Shown here: positions 50,979 through 60,532 of the stretch, one piece after another
Layout of the letters: every line of letters begins with the position of its first letter
Numbering within the stretch: position 1 is the first letter of the stretch
DNA from: Aphrocallistes beatrix
Taxonomy: Eukaryota; Porifera; Hexactinellida; Sceptrulophora; Aphrocallistidae
Direction: 5' to 3'
Length of the DNA: 64,000 nucleotides
NCBI GenBank assembly: GCA_963281255.1
Contig: OY725493.1
Coordinates: 1,301,550 to 1,365,549, forward strand
The notes under the pieces: generated by a model
Seen by the model: the letters and a program-made list of their open reading frames with translations, nothing else
Told to the model about the DNA's origin: nothing
The model's database searches: none
Program-made: the position numbers and the translations under genes

Positions 50979-51344
50979 ATGTGTAGCTACATGTGTAGCT
51001 ACACGTGTAGCCACATGTGTAGCTACATGTGTAGCTACACGTGTAGCCACATGTGTAGCTACATGTGTAGCTACATGTGTAGCTACACGTGTAGCTACAT
51101 GTGTAGCTACACGTGTAGCCACATGTGTAGCTACACGTGTAGCCACATGTGTAGCTACATGTGTAGCTACACGTGTAGCTACATGTGTAGCTACATGTGT
51201 AGCTACATGTGTAGCTACATGTGTAGCTACATGTGTAGCTACATGTGTAGCTACATGTGTAGCTACATGTGTAGCTACATGTGTAGCTACATGTGTAGCT
51301 ACATGTGTAGCTACATGTGTAGCTACATGTGTAGCTACATGTGT
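50979..51344. repeat. 12-bp minisatellite ACATGTGTAGCT, about 30 units
   Basis: Tandem 12-mers built from short palindromes (ACATGT, TAGCTA), so each strand can fold on itself. The first half mixes ACACGTGTAGCY variants; from about 51180 units are identical, which points to recent expansion at that end. Because 12 is divisible by 3, stop-free frames run through on both strands, but these are artefacts. Confidence 0.95.
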
Positions 51345-51374
51345 ATAAATGCATTGGAAATGTCTGATATTATA

Positions 51375-51537
51375 TTCTAACAGGTGACAGTAGTCTAGAA
51401 AACGATTCTAACAGGTGACAGTAGTCTAGAAAACGATTCTAACAAGTGACACTAGTCTAGAAAAACGATTCTAACAAGTGACAGTGGAGATAATTCTAAC
51501 AAATGACAACTTCAAAATTCTAACAAATGCAGGCACC
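51375..51537. repeat. About 31-bp tandem repeats GATTCTAACARGTGACAGTA..., related to the foldback element subrepeats
   Basis: Three to four full units (GATTCTAACAGGTGACAGTA, then GTCTAGAAAAC) and two shorter ones, ending in TTCTAACAAATGCAGGCACC. The core GATTCTRACA(A/T)GTG and the terminal TGCAG match the subrepeat and terminus of the Mutator-like element at 24481-24999, with one systematic G to A change. It is probably a remnant of a related element. Confidence 0.6.
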
Positions 51538-51637
51538 TCATCCATTCGGCTATTACCGCATCCTTGGTTATTTTACTGTGAGGCATTATTAGAGTAGGCT
51601 ATGGCTCAAACTATTTATGACGGGAAATTAACATTAA

Positions 51638-51967
51638 ACCGCAATATGAATGAAGAGGTCACAATGGATGGAAATCCTACAAAGCAGAATAAGCAGAATG
51701 TTGCATCAGGGAGTACATGAAGCCATTTAAGCATGAATAATGTGTTGACATGGTCTCAACTTAAATATTATTAAAAGTGAGAGCTAGCTTTACATGGAAT
51801 TACCCACTCTATTAGATCGACGGCGGAGCCCCCCTGTTGTGTTACTCTTGCTATCCCCTCTTACCATTTGTTAGCCAATAGCATAGAGAATCATAATGTT
51901 GTAACTTCAAACGTAAGTAGAGTAATAGACAAGTGATACAAGTTGGAATGTTATGTAGAGACAACAG
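51638..51967. other. Spacer downstream of EFCAB10
   Basis: About 330 bp between the repeat block and the EFCAB10 stop. It should include the EFCAB10 3' UTR. Nothing else was recognised. Confidence 0.3.
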
Positions 51968-52408
51968 TTAGAGATCAAAATAGGTCGAGTTGGCTTGAGT
52001 GAGAGCAGCTTGAGTTTCGTTCAAGAAAGTTTCTTTGGATATCCTATTCGTGCTGGCACCAAGTGGACTATTATTGTAGATTTTCACGCCTAAATTGAAC
52101 ATAGCAGCCTTGTACTGCTCAAAGCTTATAACACCATGTTGTGTGATGTCCAACATGTTGTACATAGACTCGAGGTTGGATGTCTCTACCAAACTAGGCG
52201 GGTTGAGTTTGCTATTGCCGCGAGATGCAATCAACTCCTCCAACCAATTAGCGATGAATTCCTTAGGATCGTCTGGCTGAGCAAACAGCACAGCGGAAGT
52301 TAAATTCTCAATTAATGGCAGCAGTTTGTGCTGCTCCAAGTAGGCTTTGACTTGATTGGAACCGGTTTCAGTGGAGGCTACACTTGTGACAGAATCTGAT
52401 GACTCCAT
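51968..52408 (-). CDS. EFCAB10: EFCAB10-like EF-hand/RIIa-domain protein
   Basis: An intronless 146-codon gene. The N-terminal half has a dimerization/docking (RIIa-like) pattern: AYLEQHKLLPLIENLTSAVLF followed by PDDPKEFIANWLEELI. The second half has an EF-hand-like unit, LESMYNMLDITQHGVISFEQYKAAM, with degenerate calcium ligands. This order and length match EFCAB10, a small axonemal or ciliary protein associated with radial spokes in motile cilia. Calcium binding is doubtful because loop positions are not the usual acids. In this window IQCE is the other cilium-linked gene. Confidence 0.85.
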   Translation of the reverse strand: MESSDSVTSVASTETGSNQVKAYLEQHKLLPLIENLTSAVLFAQPDDPKEFIANWLEELIASRGNSKLNPPSLVETSNLESMYNMLDITQHGVISFEQYKAAMFNLGVKIYNNSPLGASTNRISKETFLNETQAALTQANSTYFDL

Positions 52409-52933
52409 TACTCGAAGAATATTCTGAATAGCATTGAAATTAATAACTGTACGTGATAGAAATTAACCAAGTACTAACTTGATTAGCAAGCAACTCATGC
52501 TTTCTTTTTGTAATTAACTTTAATAATTTAAGAAAGAACAGTCGTAACAAATTTGTTTACAAGAGTGGAAGCGGAAATTTTAAGATTTAATAATTACCTG
52601 CTACCTGAACATGGATGAACTCTTACAATGAATATTCAATTACTAGTATTATGTATATCGTCAGCACTTATCTTAGCATGAATCAAGGTTCGTCTATGTA
52701 CGGAAAGATGATATCATCAAGTCAATTGCATCACAAGGATTAAAAGTGTAGAGTGTATATGTCCCAGGTGATGTGTCAATTGACTCGAAACTGTGATAAA
52801 CACCGTTATCATATTTCAAAAACATTTACCAATCTAGATAGCAAATTTCACTTATCAATTTTTCCGAAAAATCTAAAATTATCTAATCAATCTGAATATA
52901 TTACAACTGATCAATTAAGAATAATACTCTCAA
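52409..52933. other. Spacer between EFCAB10 and PLA2G12
   Basis: AT-rich, with no repeats or coding-like ORFs recognised. The 3' part is the PLA2G12 3' UTR and the 5' part the EFCAB10 promoter. Confidence 0.3.
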
Positions 52934-53605
52934 TCACAGATCACTTCTTGACTGTTTCTTACACTCGCATCCTTCCCGCTGCCATTCAATGTAATTGCCA
53001 CACCCAAATGCCTCCACTCCCATGTGTATCATCTCAGCAGAATATTTGCAAATCTTCGTAGACCTCCCGTTCAAACCTTGCTTAACTTTGGCATCAGTTT
53101 CGCAGTACTTTGTCATACAATCTCTGAATGTATCATCACACTTCTCCCTGACCTTGTTACAAGTTCCGTAACAAACGTCATGTTTACTACAGCACTTATC
53201 TATCCCATCATAACCAGAAGTATCCAGCTTGACCTTAAGTAACCCCAAGGTGGCACCACACCCATTGGACACAGGTTCGTATCCTCCCCTCTTCACAGGT
53301 TTGTTTCCATTATCACACTTATAAGTACAATCTTCATCTCCATCTTCGATTGTATCAAGCATTTTCCCGAAAGTTTCCATAAGTCCGTCAGAAAAAGAAT
53401 TCGTGTCTCCTTTTCCTCCGGTGAGATCAGAGATTTGTGAGCCAAATGTAGATTCAAACAGTTTATCAGTCTGTTCCATTACATCAAATTTGTTCTGGTA
53501 CATACCACCATAGAAATCATATTCGTCGTCCTCAGAGGAATCGGGATCGCAGAATATGTCAGCAAAGAATAAGTTGGTTAAAAAGAAAAATATTGATAAC
53601 TTCAT
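52934..53605 (-). CDS. PLA2G12: Group XII secreted phospholipase A2
   Basis: An intronless 223-codon gene. A clear signal peptide (MKLSIFFFLTNLFFADIFC) is followed by an acidic region (DSSEDDEYDF), then the group XII enzyme domain: CTYKCDNGNKPVKRGGYEP, NGCGATLG, the active-site CCSKHDVCYGTC with the catalytic His, and the CDDTFRDC and CKYSAEMIHMG segments. Group XII enzymes have the PLA2 His motif but an atypical calcium loop, and vertebrate XIIA is weakly active. The protein is probably secreted. It is a normal animal family member, with nothing suggesting a venom role. Confidence 0.92.
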   Translation of the reverse strand: MKLSIFFFLTNLFFADIFCDPDSSEDDEYDFYGGMYQNKFDVMEQTDKLFESTFGSQISDLTGGKGDTNSFSDGLMETFGKMLDTIEDGDEDCTYKCDNGNKPVKRGGYEPVSNGCGATLGLLKVKLDTSGYDGIDKCCSKHDVCYGTCNKVREKCDDTFRDCMTKYCETDAKVKQGLNGRSTKICKYSAEMIHMGVEAFGCGNYIEWQREGCECKKQSRSDL

Positions 53606-53811
53606 TCTAAATTTACTAACTAAAAGTAAAATATTAAATTATTATAATAGAATTTAAGAAGATTTACTGAATTCTAAAAATTCCGCAATCCATTTAAATA
53701 CATTACAAGAACCACAAAATAATCTGGAATGAAATAACTATTAAAGTAAATGAATTGATACATAAAAGATCTTCGTTAGCCGTTAAATATTAACAATAAA
53801 CCCTAAGTGAC

Positions 53812-54477
53812 TCAGTTCGGTTCCACCATATCAAACAAGTAATCGAACTGGTTGTCCGGAGGGTCGTCCATCAGAGCGTTCACATCTTCATTAGTCAACT
53901 CCTGGGCACTTCCTTCTCTCGGATCATTACTAGCTACAACCTCAACTGTTTCCGCAGCTAACTCATCCTCTCCTAACCCATCACCAAGCTTAGCACTATA
54001 CGGTACGCGCCCCCCATTCCTAATATGCTTCACGCATACCTTGACCTCTGCTTTAGAACCAAATGTCTCTATTCTATCTAGGAGATCAGGAAAGCGAAGT
54101 TTAGGGAAGAGCCGATTCCCCCAATGCTCATAGTTTCTCATGAGCAGCTGTAGATCATGTTTCTCGTGGCCTTCTCCTCTAAACTCTATCCTGGGGAACT
54201 CGTTAACCAGCGAGTAGAGTCCTCGCTCACTTGTCAAGTGATTCGGTTTGAAGGTCAAAATGTTAATCTTCTTACGGATACGCACCACCGCCTTGTCCTT
54301 ATCTTTATTTTTATCATCTCCTTCTGGGTTCGCCTTTTTCTCCGGAGTGAGAGCTGAATGAACAGAATCCTGACTCAGACGTTCCTCATCTTCAAACAGA
54401 TCATAGTACACTCCCTTCTTCAGCTCGTCGTCAGAACCCTCCTTCTCCACAGCGTCATCATCTGAGTAATTTATCAT
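53812..54477 (-). CDS. TIPIN: TIPIN (Timeless-interacting fork-protection factor, Swi3/Csm3 family)
   Basis: An intronless 221-codon gene. An acidic start leads to KINILTFKPNHLTSERGLYSL, then the Swi3 core RIEFRGEGHEKHDLQLLMRNYEHWGNRLFPKLRFPDLLDRIETFGSK, which aligns with human TIPIN (KGKGHE, EHWAHRLFPK). The acidic C-terminus is short (human TIPIN is 301 aa), and a clear RPA-binding motif was not recognised. TIPIN with Timeless stabilises replication forks and supports checkpoint signalling. Spacing to PLA2G12 (206 bp) and ACOT13 (234 bp) is tight, all on the minus strand. Confidence 0.92.
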   Translation of the reverse strand: MINYSDDDAVEKEGSDDELKKGVYYDLFEDEERLSQDSVHSALTPEKKANPEGDDKNKDKDKAVVRIRKKINILTFKPNHLTSERGLYSLVNEFPRIEFRGEGHEKHDLQLLMRNYEHWGNRLFPKLRFPDLLDRIETFGSKAEVKVCVKHIRNGGRVPYSAKLGDGLGEDELAAETVEVVASNDPREGSAQELTNEDVNALMDDPPDNQFDYLFDMVEPN

Positions 54478-54711
54478 TAGTTACTGCTATGTACGACTGC
54501 TATGTACAATCTGACTATTCTGTATCTTACAAAATTTGCTATTTTTAATAAAAAAAGAAAAATCTCACTTTTTGGACGTATTTAAAACTCAATTTTATCA
54601 GCTTTGACGGATTGTTTGAAAGAAAATTTCGACACTAAACATAAATCGATTCGCTATAATGAATAAGAACATTCACTCTAGTGTGAAGTAGTTGCGAGCA
54701 GAATGTTGCAG

Positions 54712-55122
54712 CTATCTAGCAATAAACTTTGTGTGCCTCCCTTGAGCAACCATCTTCCCACTGCTGTTTAGGATGTCTACAACACATGTAGCTAGCGATC
54801 TGCCCAGCTTAAGACAATGCGAATTGATATCTATCTCTTCCCCTATTTTGGCCGGCCTCATGAATGAGACATTCAAATCAACCGACACTCCGGGAGGCTT
54901 CTCAGCTGTCATAATAGCTCCTGTAGAGACCACGTCAACCAGAGTACAAGTCTGCCCACCGTGTAGAGTCCCGAGTGGATTGCAATCGGATTCAGTCACA
55001 ATTAACTTGCACTTAACCCATCCAACTCCTGCGTCTACAACTCGGAGGTGATTTATGTGCTTATTGAATCCTGACTTGTAGATAGTCTCAAACATTTGTT
55101 TGGTTCGTGAGAGAAGTGACAT
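54712..55122 (-). CDS. ACOT13: ACOT13/THEM2-like acyl-CoA thioesterase (hotdog fold)
   Basis: An intronless 136-codon gene (human 140 aa). The hotdog signature CNPLGTLHGGQTCTLVDVVS carries the expected catalytic Asn, His/Gly and Asp. GVSVDLNVSFMRPAKIGEEI and the C-terminal GRHTKF are also typical. ACOT13 is a mitochondria-associated homotetramer that hydrolyses medium- and long-chain acyl-CoAs. The start RTKQMFETIYKS could form the usual amphipathic first helix. The divergent 1.5 kb to the next gene upstream holds a MITE. Confidence 0.95.
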   Translation of the reverse strand: MSLLSRTKQMFETIYKSGFNKHINHLRVVDAGVGWVKCKLIVTESDCNPLGTLHGGQTCTLVDVVSTGAIMTAEKPPGVSVDLNVSFMRPAKIGEEIDINSHCLKLGRSLATCVVDILNSSGKMVAQGRHTKFIAR

Positions 55123-56002
55123 ATTTTGATTGAATTGGCCAGAATAACGATTTGATGTGGTGAGTAACTACAATGCCGACAAAGACAAACGTGCCTTTTA
55201 ATGTGTTTAGCGTCTAAAGTCTAAAGTTCACAATTTTTTAATTATTATCAAATACAGAAATTTACATACACTGCCTGAACAAAAGTGTTCGTACACCCCA
55301 TAATTTCCCATACAAATAGTTATAATACTGATTTATTTAGCGAGTCAAGGTATTTAATTGACTTCAAATTCGAATTACCCACTTTATAAGCTTTTAACTT
55401 AATTACTCTCCTTCAAAATTAAGTATTTTCGGCATTTGCTACCCTATAGCACATATCACGAGTTATCACCATTGTATATGATGGCATAAGTAGTACGAGG
55501 TGGCACAGTCTGAGAATATTTAACCTTGTGGGAGATTAATCGAGTGGAAAGATCATAAAATGAGTAATTCGAATATGGAGAATTCGAATTTGAAGTTAAA
55601 TTAAGCGTATCTCTTACCAATTAAATACCTTGACTCGCTAAATAAATCAGTATTATAACTATTTGTATGGGAAATTATGGGGTGTACGAATACTTTTGTT
55701 CAGGCAGTGTATACAAAGAACCGCGAGTTGAACACATTTATGCTTATATAATTGAATCATTTAAATTACAAATACAGTTTATGTACACATCCAAACAATT
55801 GTTAACTCTAACTCATATACAAAAAATTAACAAGGAACCAAAGTATTACAAAATAAGTTTAAACTAGCAGCTCTCTAATTGATAAAATCCGCCTCAGCAG
55901 TCTCAATGTTTCCTTAATAAGACACCCTAATTAACTCTGAATAAAAATCAAATTATATACTCTAAGAATTATGCACAGCGGAGGAGGGAGGAGGTGTTGG
56001 GT
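55123..56002. other. Spacer between ACOT13 and the receptor phosphatase
   Basis: AT-rich; half of it is a Tc1/mariner-like MITE (55269-55709). The rest shows no gene. Confidence 0.4.
55269..55709. mobile_element. Tc1/mariner-like MITE, 441 bp, with arms of more than 100 bp
   Basis: The left end CACTGCCTGAACAAAAGTGT and the inverted right end CACTGCCTGAACAAAAGTAT are both next to TA. The arms match for more than 100 bp almost without change (ATAATTTCCCATACAAATAG). The centre is AT-rich and non-coding. Low arm divergence suggests a fairly recent insertion. Confidence 0.85.
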
Positions 56003-59000
56003 TCAGGGACTGGACTGCAGGTACTCCATCACGGTCCTGTAGCACAGGTCGTACTGGTCCACCGTCTGGACCATCGCGACCCTCTGCATCCGTAGGCGCT
56101 TTACGGTGTTAAAAACGTCGATTCTATCTTCATATTCTAAACGCTGCAGGATAATGCACACCGCGATGAATACACCCGTCATTCCGTTCCCAGTGCCACA
56201 GTGTACCACCTTGGGAACTTTCTTCTCGTGCTCTTCATCAGAATGTAGCGTCATAGTGATGCCCGTTATCAAGCTTAGAAGGCCTTTAGCGCAGTCCTTC
56301 ATGCTGTGGATTGGAGCGAGTAGCTTGGTCAGCTGGAAATGGTGCACAGTGTACGATTCTTGCTTATCGTCAATGCGGATTAGCAACTCACGGTGCACGT
56401 AGTCATTGTGCATGTGCTTCTTTAGCGTTTGAACGTGGAATGGACCGTGGTGGATGTGCGAGAAAGAGAAATAGTCCTCAGTTTTGTCCTCCGTGTTCTC
56501 GGTCAACATGACAATTACATTGGACCCAATTTCTATGATCATCCGCCAGAAGTCCTCCATGGTGGACTTGAGGGGTCCCTGGGTTGCGATAAAGGCTCGG
56601 TGGGTCTTGTCACTGTCAATATAGCTCGCATTAATGTAATCCGATCCAGTGACTCCTGGGATTGGTCGAAGCTTGACGCAGTTGTTATCGAAAGGCATGG
56701 TGTTGATAAACCTATTCTTGCCTGAGTTCTCGCTCCGCATGGCATTCCTATGCTGATTTGACATCACCTTCATATGTAGCTTCTTGAACTCCACCTCAAG
56801 TCTCGACATTCCGATCTTATATGGGTTTTCGTCCGTCACTTCGTTAAGGAACGAAATCATCTTAGGAAAATCGGCAGCAGAACATTCCGTATCTCCGAAG
56901 TGGATGTGCTCATTTATTGCTTGATGAACAAATTCGTATTGCAGGTATTCTTGAATCATGTGGTTCCTGTTATGACGTAACCTGGACGTCTCCGACCATA
57001 TATCAATGGTGTGAGCGGTTTCTGCCAGCTGCTGCAGCAGGATGTCGAGACAGATGAAGGTGCCAGTCCTCCCTACGCCCGCGCTGCAGTGGATCAGGTT
57101 CGGGGCGTTGTCTTCATCTCCCGTCTGGCTGATATGGCTGCGGACCCGCTTCACGAACTGGATCATGGAGATCGGGAAGAGCGGGACTCCGTGGTCAGGC
57201 CAGGAGGTGAAGTGGAATTGCGTGATTTGCCGAGCGGCGTTAGCACCGCTCCTCACCTGGATGCGCTCAACTAGGAACTTCCGGATTACGTAATCACAAA
57301 ATTGGCTCTCTTCAGTCAAGCTAACTCTGATGCGGCCGTAGTTGCGGGTGTCTGCAGGCCAGTAGAGAGCGCACTTGATGCGGTTGTTCTCGATGAGGTT
57401 CGTCAGCATCACGACCGTGGTAATACTGTGCTCCCATATCATCCGCCAAAAGTCATTCACCGTGTTCAGCTCGGGAGCAGCGCTGCTATTCGCGGTCGGC
57501 GTCGTCTGCAGTTTCGGGGGACCAAGCGGTCCTTGCGCGGCGATGTACCTGCTCTCCGGTCGGAATCCGTCCATAAAGTTTGCGTTTATATAGTCAGTTC
57601 CTTGAACCTTTGAAATGATCACTCGACTGTGGTCATAGGCTAAAACGTCCGGGTAACGGTTTTTGGTCGTGTTAACGTTCTTTTTCGCTTCCTCGGCTAC
57701 TGCCTTGATGGTCGCCAATTGTGAGTACTGTTCCTTCAAACGCTGTTGGTTGTCTTCCAGCAACATTTCGTAAGTTTCAGAGAATTTCGAAACTAGGATT
57801 GGGAACGAAAAGCCTGTGGCTGCAGCTATAGGTGTGTCTAACTCGACATAATTTTTCGTGTTCTTCGGAACGATGTCTCTGCGACGTCTCTTGCCCTTAA
57901 CACAGCAGCACACAGCTGTGATGATCACCAGCACCAGCAAGATGATGAACAGGATAACCACGATTGCAGAAATGGCGTATATATAGGTAAGGGGGAATGC
58001 AAGAATGGGAGTGTCGGTTATCCTTATAACAATCATGGAAGATTCACTCAGAATCTTCCCACCTTGAATATACACCCTGCAAGAGAATAAGTAGACCGTT
58101 TCAGGAGTTTCAATATCATCAGCGACAATATCTACGGTCGCTGTCTTGTTATCTGGACTCATTACCGTGACGTGGTCTCCTGTTACGTTATCTGAGATTA
58201 CATAGCTCGTGTCTATCAGCGGAATGTTTAGATCATTCGAGGCTACAGAACATGTTATTCGGAAAGCTCCTCCTTCTACGATGGTAGAAATATTCGACTG
58301 GAGTTGAATAACTATTTCAGGTATTGTTACAGTGACGGACTTGGTATCGCTAGCTGTTCCATGTATATTTACAGCAGAACAGTTGTATCCCCGTTGGCCA
58401 GGTGAGTCTTCAGAGAGTAGATAAGGTGGATCTAAAATTCGCATAGGATCTTGAATATCGATGAAGGTGACAGTAGGGGTAGGGACTCCCTCTGCTTCAC
58501 ATACAGCTGTATATGTTAATCCAATGTATATCAGATCTGACAATGAGAAATTTGTAATTCTCGGTTCAGACTGTAGCATTAGAGCATCTCCCTCAGCCAT
58601 TCCCTCCCCACTTCCTGCGACCGTAGCTGAGCACTGGTAAACCGAACCATTGGTTGACTCATCAGCAGTGAAGCTATAGTTTTGTGAAGTAGAAAGTATA
58701 TCAGTGCTATCCTGTCGAGTCCAATTAAACAGGAAGTCACTGATATCTCTTCCAATTGGAAGAACACTCGTTACATCGCAAATCAGAGTAAAAATTCTGT
58801 TTAAAACTGGGTGTGATTCTGACGTAGTGACATCCAACATCGGAGCAACAGGTACGATTGTGATAAATATTGATTCGCTGGCATCTCCAGCTGCACTCGT
58901 GGCGATACACGTGAAATTTCCAGTAGCAGTGTTGTTCAGCTCGAATAATTGGAGCGGGTTCATATAATTACGATTGAACTGATCGGACCATATTATACTC

Positions 59001-60532
59001 GGTTCAGGGACCCCAGTGGCATTACACCATATCATATTCATATATCCTTCAATGGTAGTTCGAGGAGAGTTGGATAATATTTGATTTTGTGGCTTTTGAT
59101 AAACTTCAATGCTAACAGGGGTAGAATTTCCAGAGTCGCTCCCCTCTATGGTAGCAGAGCAGATATACATTCCTGTGTCACTTAACATAACTGAGGAAAT
59201 TACTAGTGTTTCATTTGATTCATCGGTTATAACCGTCGAATTAAAGTACCACGTAATATTCCGGGGAAAATTGGAAGAGATCGGAGACATGATGCTACAA
59301 GTTATCGTCAACATACTTCCAATGAGAGGGTTAAGATTATCAGCAATAGCAGTAAGACTAGGGGCGAGTGGGACTATATCCAAACTGATTGAAAAAACGG
59401 TTGCATCGCTATTTCCAACGCGAGCAGAACAGACATAATTTCCTCTGTCAGTGAGTTGTAGATTCGTAAGAGTTTGTGATTTAGAGTTGGTCAGGGATCT
59501 AGTAGTAGTACTGGGGAAGGTCCAGTCTATGGATACTGGAAGATTGTCATCAAATGGTAAAGGTGTGACGTCACAAGTCAATTCAATGCCCTGGTTTACA
59601 GTTAGTATACCTGTTTCATTTCGTGTGATAGTGACACGTGGTGGAGGAGAGATGACCATCAGTTCAACAGAGTTTGATGTTACAATCTCACTGTTTAATA
59701 TGGACGCACTACAGGAGTAAATTCCGGAGTCAGAAGTGCTCACATTCTCAATAGTATAACTTTCCCCAGTAGGAGGTATACCGTTACCATTTAACTGCCA
59801 TGTAATGCTAGGCTGAGCAGTGGTCAGGTCCGACGTGGCGCTACATTGAAATGTTGTAGAATTGCCGATGAATTCTTCGATAGGTGAAGAGGGAGACAAT
59901 GAGACGGTTGGAGGCATTGCCTGAACGGTTATAGTGATACTTGTATTTTCAATTCCTATCGAATTAGCACCAACACAAACGAAATCCTGGTCATTTCCTA
60001 TTTTCGTCTCATTTGAACGGAAATTCAGAGTTCCATTGCTTGAGATCTGGTATGAGTCTAATTCCCACGTGACAGAAGGAGGAGGAAAACCACTCGCGGT
60101 GCATTCTATCGGTGTGTTATTTGGGTATAATATGGCCATACTGATAGTCTGAGGAGATATGGTTACAACGGGAAGCGAGTTAATTGTAACATTGACATTA
60201 CAAGTTATTACGTTTGTGGTTGTTGTCCCATTATCAGTAATAGAATAATTAAAATCGCATTGGAACATATTGAAACCTGGAGATGGATTATTTACGGTTG
60301 ATAGATCCAAATCATTAGTAGTAGTGGTGGTAAGAACTTGACCTTCTAATCTCCACTCTACTGAGTTGTTACTGTTGTTGGGTAGAGAGACGGCAGTAGC
60401 GCAGGATATATTTCCCAGTTGAGTTATATTATATACAAAAGTCTGTCTAGTACACAGAGGAGCTCCCTCTGTACAGGTCAAGGAAATGAAGTGAAGGATT
60501 ACAACCAAGCCTACACGTCTCAGTACATCCAT
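56003..60532 (-). CDS. Receptor-type protein tyrosine phosphatase with Ig-only ectodomain and tandem PTP domains
   Basis: A single 1,509-codon exon. Signal peptide (1-22), then about eight Ig-like domains with repeated DSGIYSC, DRGNYVC, DTGMYIC and many sequons, no fibronectin III domain recognised, a membrane helix (about 843-875) and CCCVKGKRRRR. D1 is complete: NRYPDVLAYDHSRV, WPDHGVP (about 1109), and P-loop HCSAGVGRTG (about 1150). D2 keeps the fold and Cys, but its loop is HCGTGNGMTG, with Met in place of the essential Arg, and has no WPD motif, so it should be inactive. Overall it is closest to LAR-type (R2A) receptors, which bind adhesion ligands. A 4.5-kb intronless receptor is unusual. 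Confidence 0.92.
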   Translation of the reverse strand: MDVLRRVGLVVILHFISLTCTEGAPLCTRQTFVYNITQLGNISCATAVSLPNNSNNSVEWRLEGQVLTTTTTNDLDLSTVNNPSPGFNMFQCDFNYSITDNGTTTTNVITCNVNVTINSLPVVTISPQTISMAILYPNNTPIECTASGFPPPSVTWELDSYQISSNGTLNFRSNETKIGNDQDFVCVGANSIGIENTSITITVQAMPPTVSLSPSSPIEEFIGNSTTFQCSATSDLTTAQPSITWQLNGNGIPPTGESYTIENVSTSDSGIYSCSASILNSEIVTSNSVELMVISPPPRVTITRNETGILTVNQGIELTCDVTPLPFDDNLPVSIDWTFPSTTTRSLTNSKSQTLTNLQLTDRGNYVCSARVGNSDATVFSISLDIVPLAPSLTAIADNLNPLIGSMLTITCSIMSPISSNFPRNITWYFNSTVITDESNETLVISSVMLSDTGMYICSATIEGSDSGNSTPVSIEVYQKPQNQILSNSPRTTIEGYMNMIWCNATGVPEPSIIWSDQFNRNYMNPLQLFELNNTATGNFTCIATSAAGDASESIFITIVPVAPMLDVTTSESHPVLNRIFTLICDVTSVLPIGRDISDFLFNWTRQDSTDILSTSQNYSFTADESTNGSVYQCSATVAGSGEGMAEGDALMLQSEPRITNFSLSDLIYIGLTYTAVCEAEGVPTPTVTFIDIQDPMRILDPPYLLSEDSPGQRGYNCSAVNIHGTASDTKSVTVTIPEIVIQLQSNISTIVEGGAFRITCSVASNDLNIPLIDTSYVISDNVTGDHVTVMSPDNKTATVDIVADDIETPETVYLFSCRVYIQGGKILSESSMIVIRITDTPILAFPLTYIYAISAIVVILFIILLVLVIITAVCCCVKGKRRRRDIVPKNTKNYVELDTPIAAATGFSFPILVSKFSETYEMLLEDNQQRLKEQYSQLATIKAVAEEAKKNVNTTKNRYPDVLAYDHSRVIISKVQGTDYINANFMDGFRPESRYIAAQGPLGPPKLQTTPTANSSAAPELNTVNDFWRMIWEHSITTVVMLTNLIENNRIKCALYWPADTRNYGRIRVSLTEESQFCDYVIRKFLVERIQVRSGANAARQITQFHFTSWPDHGVPLFPISMIQFVKRVRSHISQTGDEDNAPNLIHCSAGVGRTGTFICLDILLQQLAETAHTIDIWSETSRLRHNRNHMIQEYLQYEFVHQAINEHIHFGDTECSAADFPKMISFLNEVTDENPYKIGMSRLEVEFKKLHMKVMSNQHRNAMRSENSGKNRFINTMPFDNNCVKLRPIPGVTGSDYINASYIDSDKTHRAFIATQGPLKSTMEDFWRMIIEIGSNVIVMLTENTEDKTEDYFSFSHIHHGPFHVQTLKKHMHNDYVHRELLIRIDDKQESYTVHHFQLTKLLAPIHSMKDCAKGLLSLITGITMTLHSDEEHEKKVPKVVHCGTGNGMTGVFIAVCIILQRLEYEDRIDVFNTVKRLRMQRVAMVQTVDQYDLCYRTVMEYLQSSP

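Larger units (their letters stand above)
50584..51635. mobile_element. Putative composite element with inverted ends enclosing a minisatellite
   Basis: CATAGCCTACTCTAATAATG at about 50615 is inverted at 51590-51605, and the two arms stay similar for about 70 bp, including AGCCGAATGGAT. Directly outside lie direct copies of TTTATGACGGGAAATTAACA, extended by TT, at 50585-50606 and 51614-51635. The arms plus direct flanks suggest an inserted element, though 22 bp is long for a target duplication. A further copy of the direct motif precedes it at 50549-50571. No transposase was seen. Confidence 0.5.

Noticed and set aside
50343..51344. Tandem arrays considered as a CRISPR
   Set aside because: Units are 11-12 bp with no unique spacers, and the genome is eukaryotic with spliced genes.
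50883..51380. Long ORFs on both strands made of four-residue repeats (MCSY, VATC, YTCS types)
   Set aside because: They are forced by a 12-bp satellite without stops in several frames; no start context or conserved product.
52934..53605. Venom-type phospholipase
   Set aside because: Motifs and acidic N-terminal region match group XII, an ordinary animal family, not venom groups I to III.
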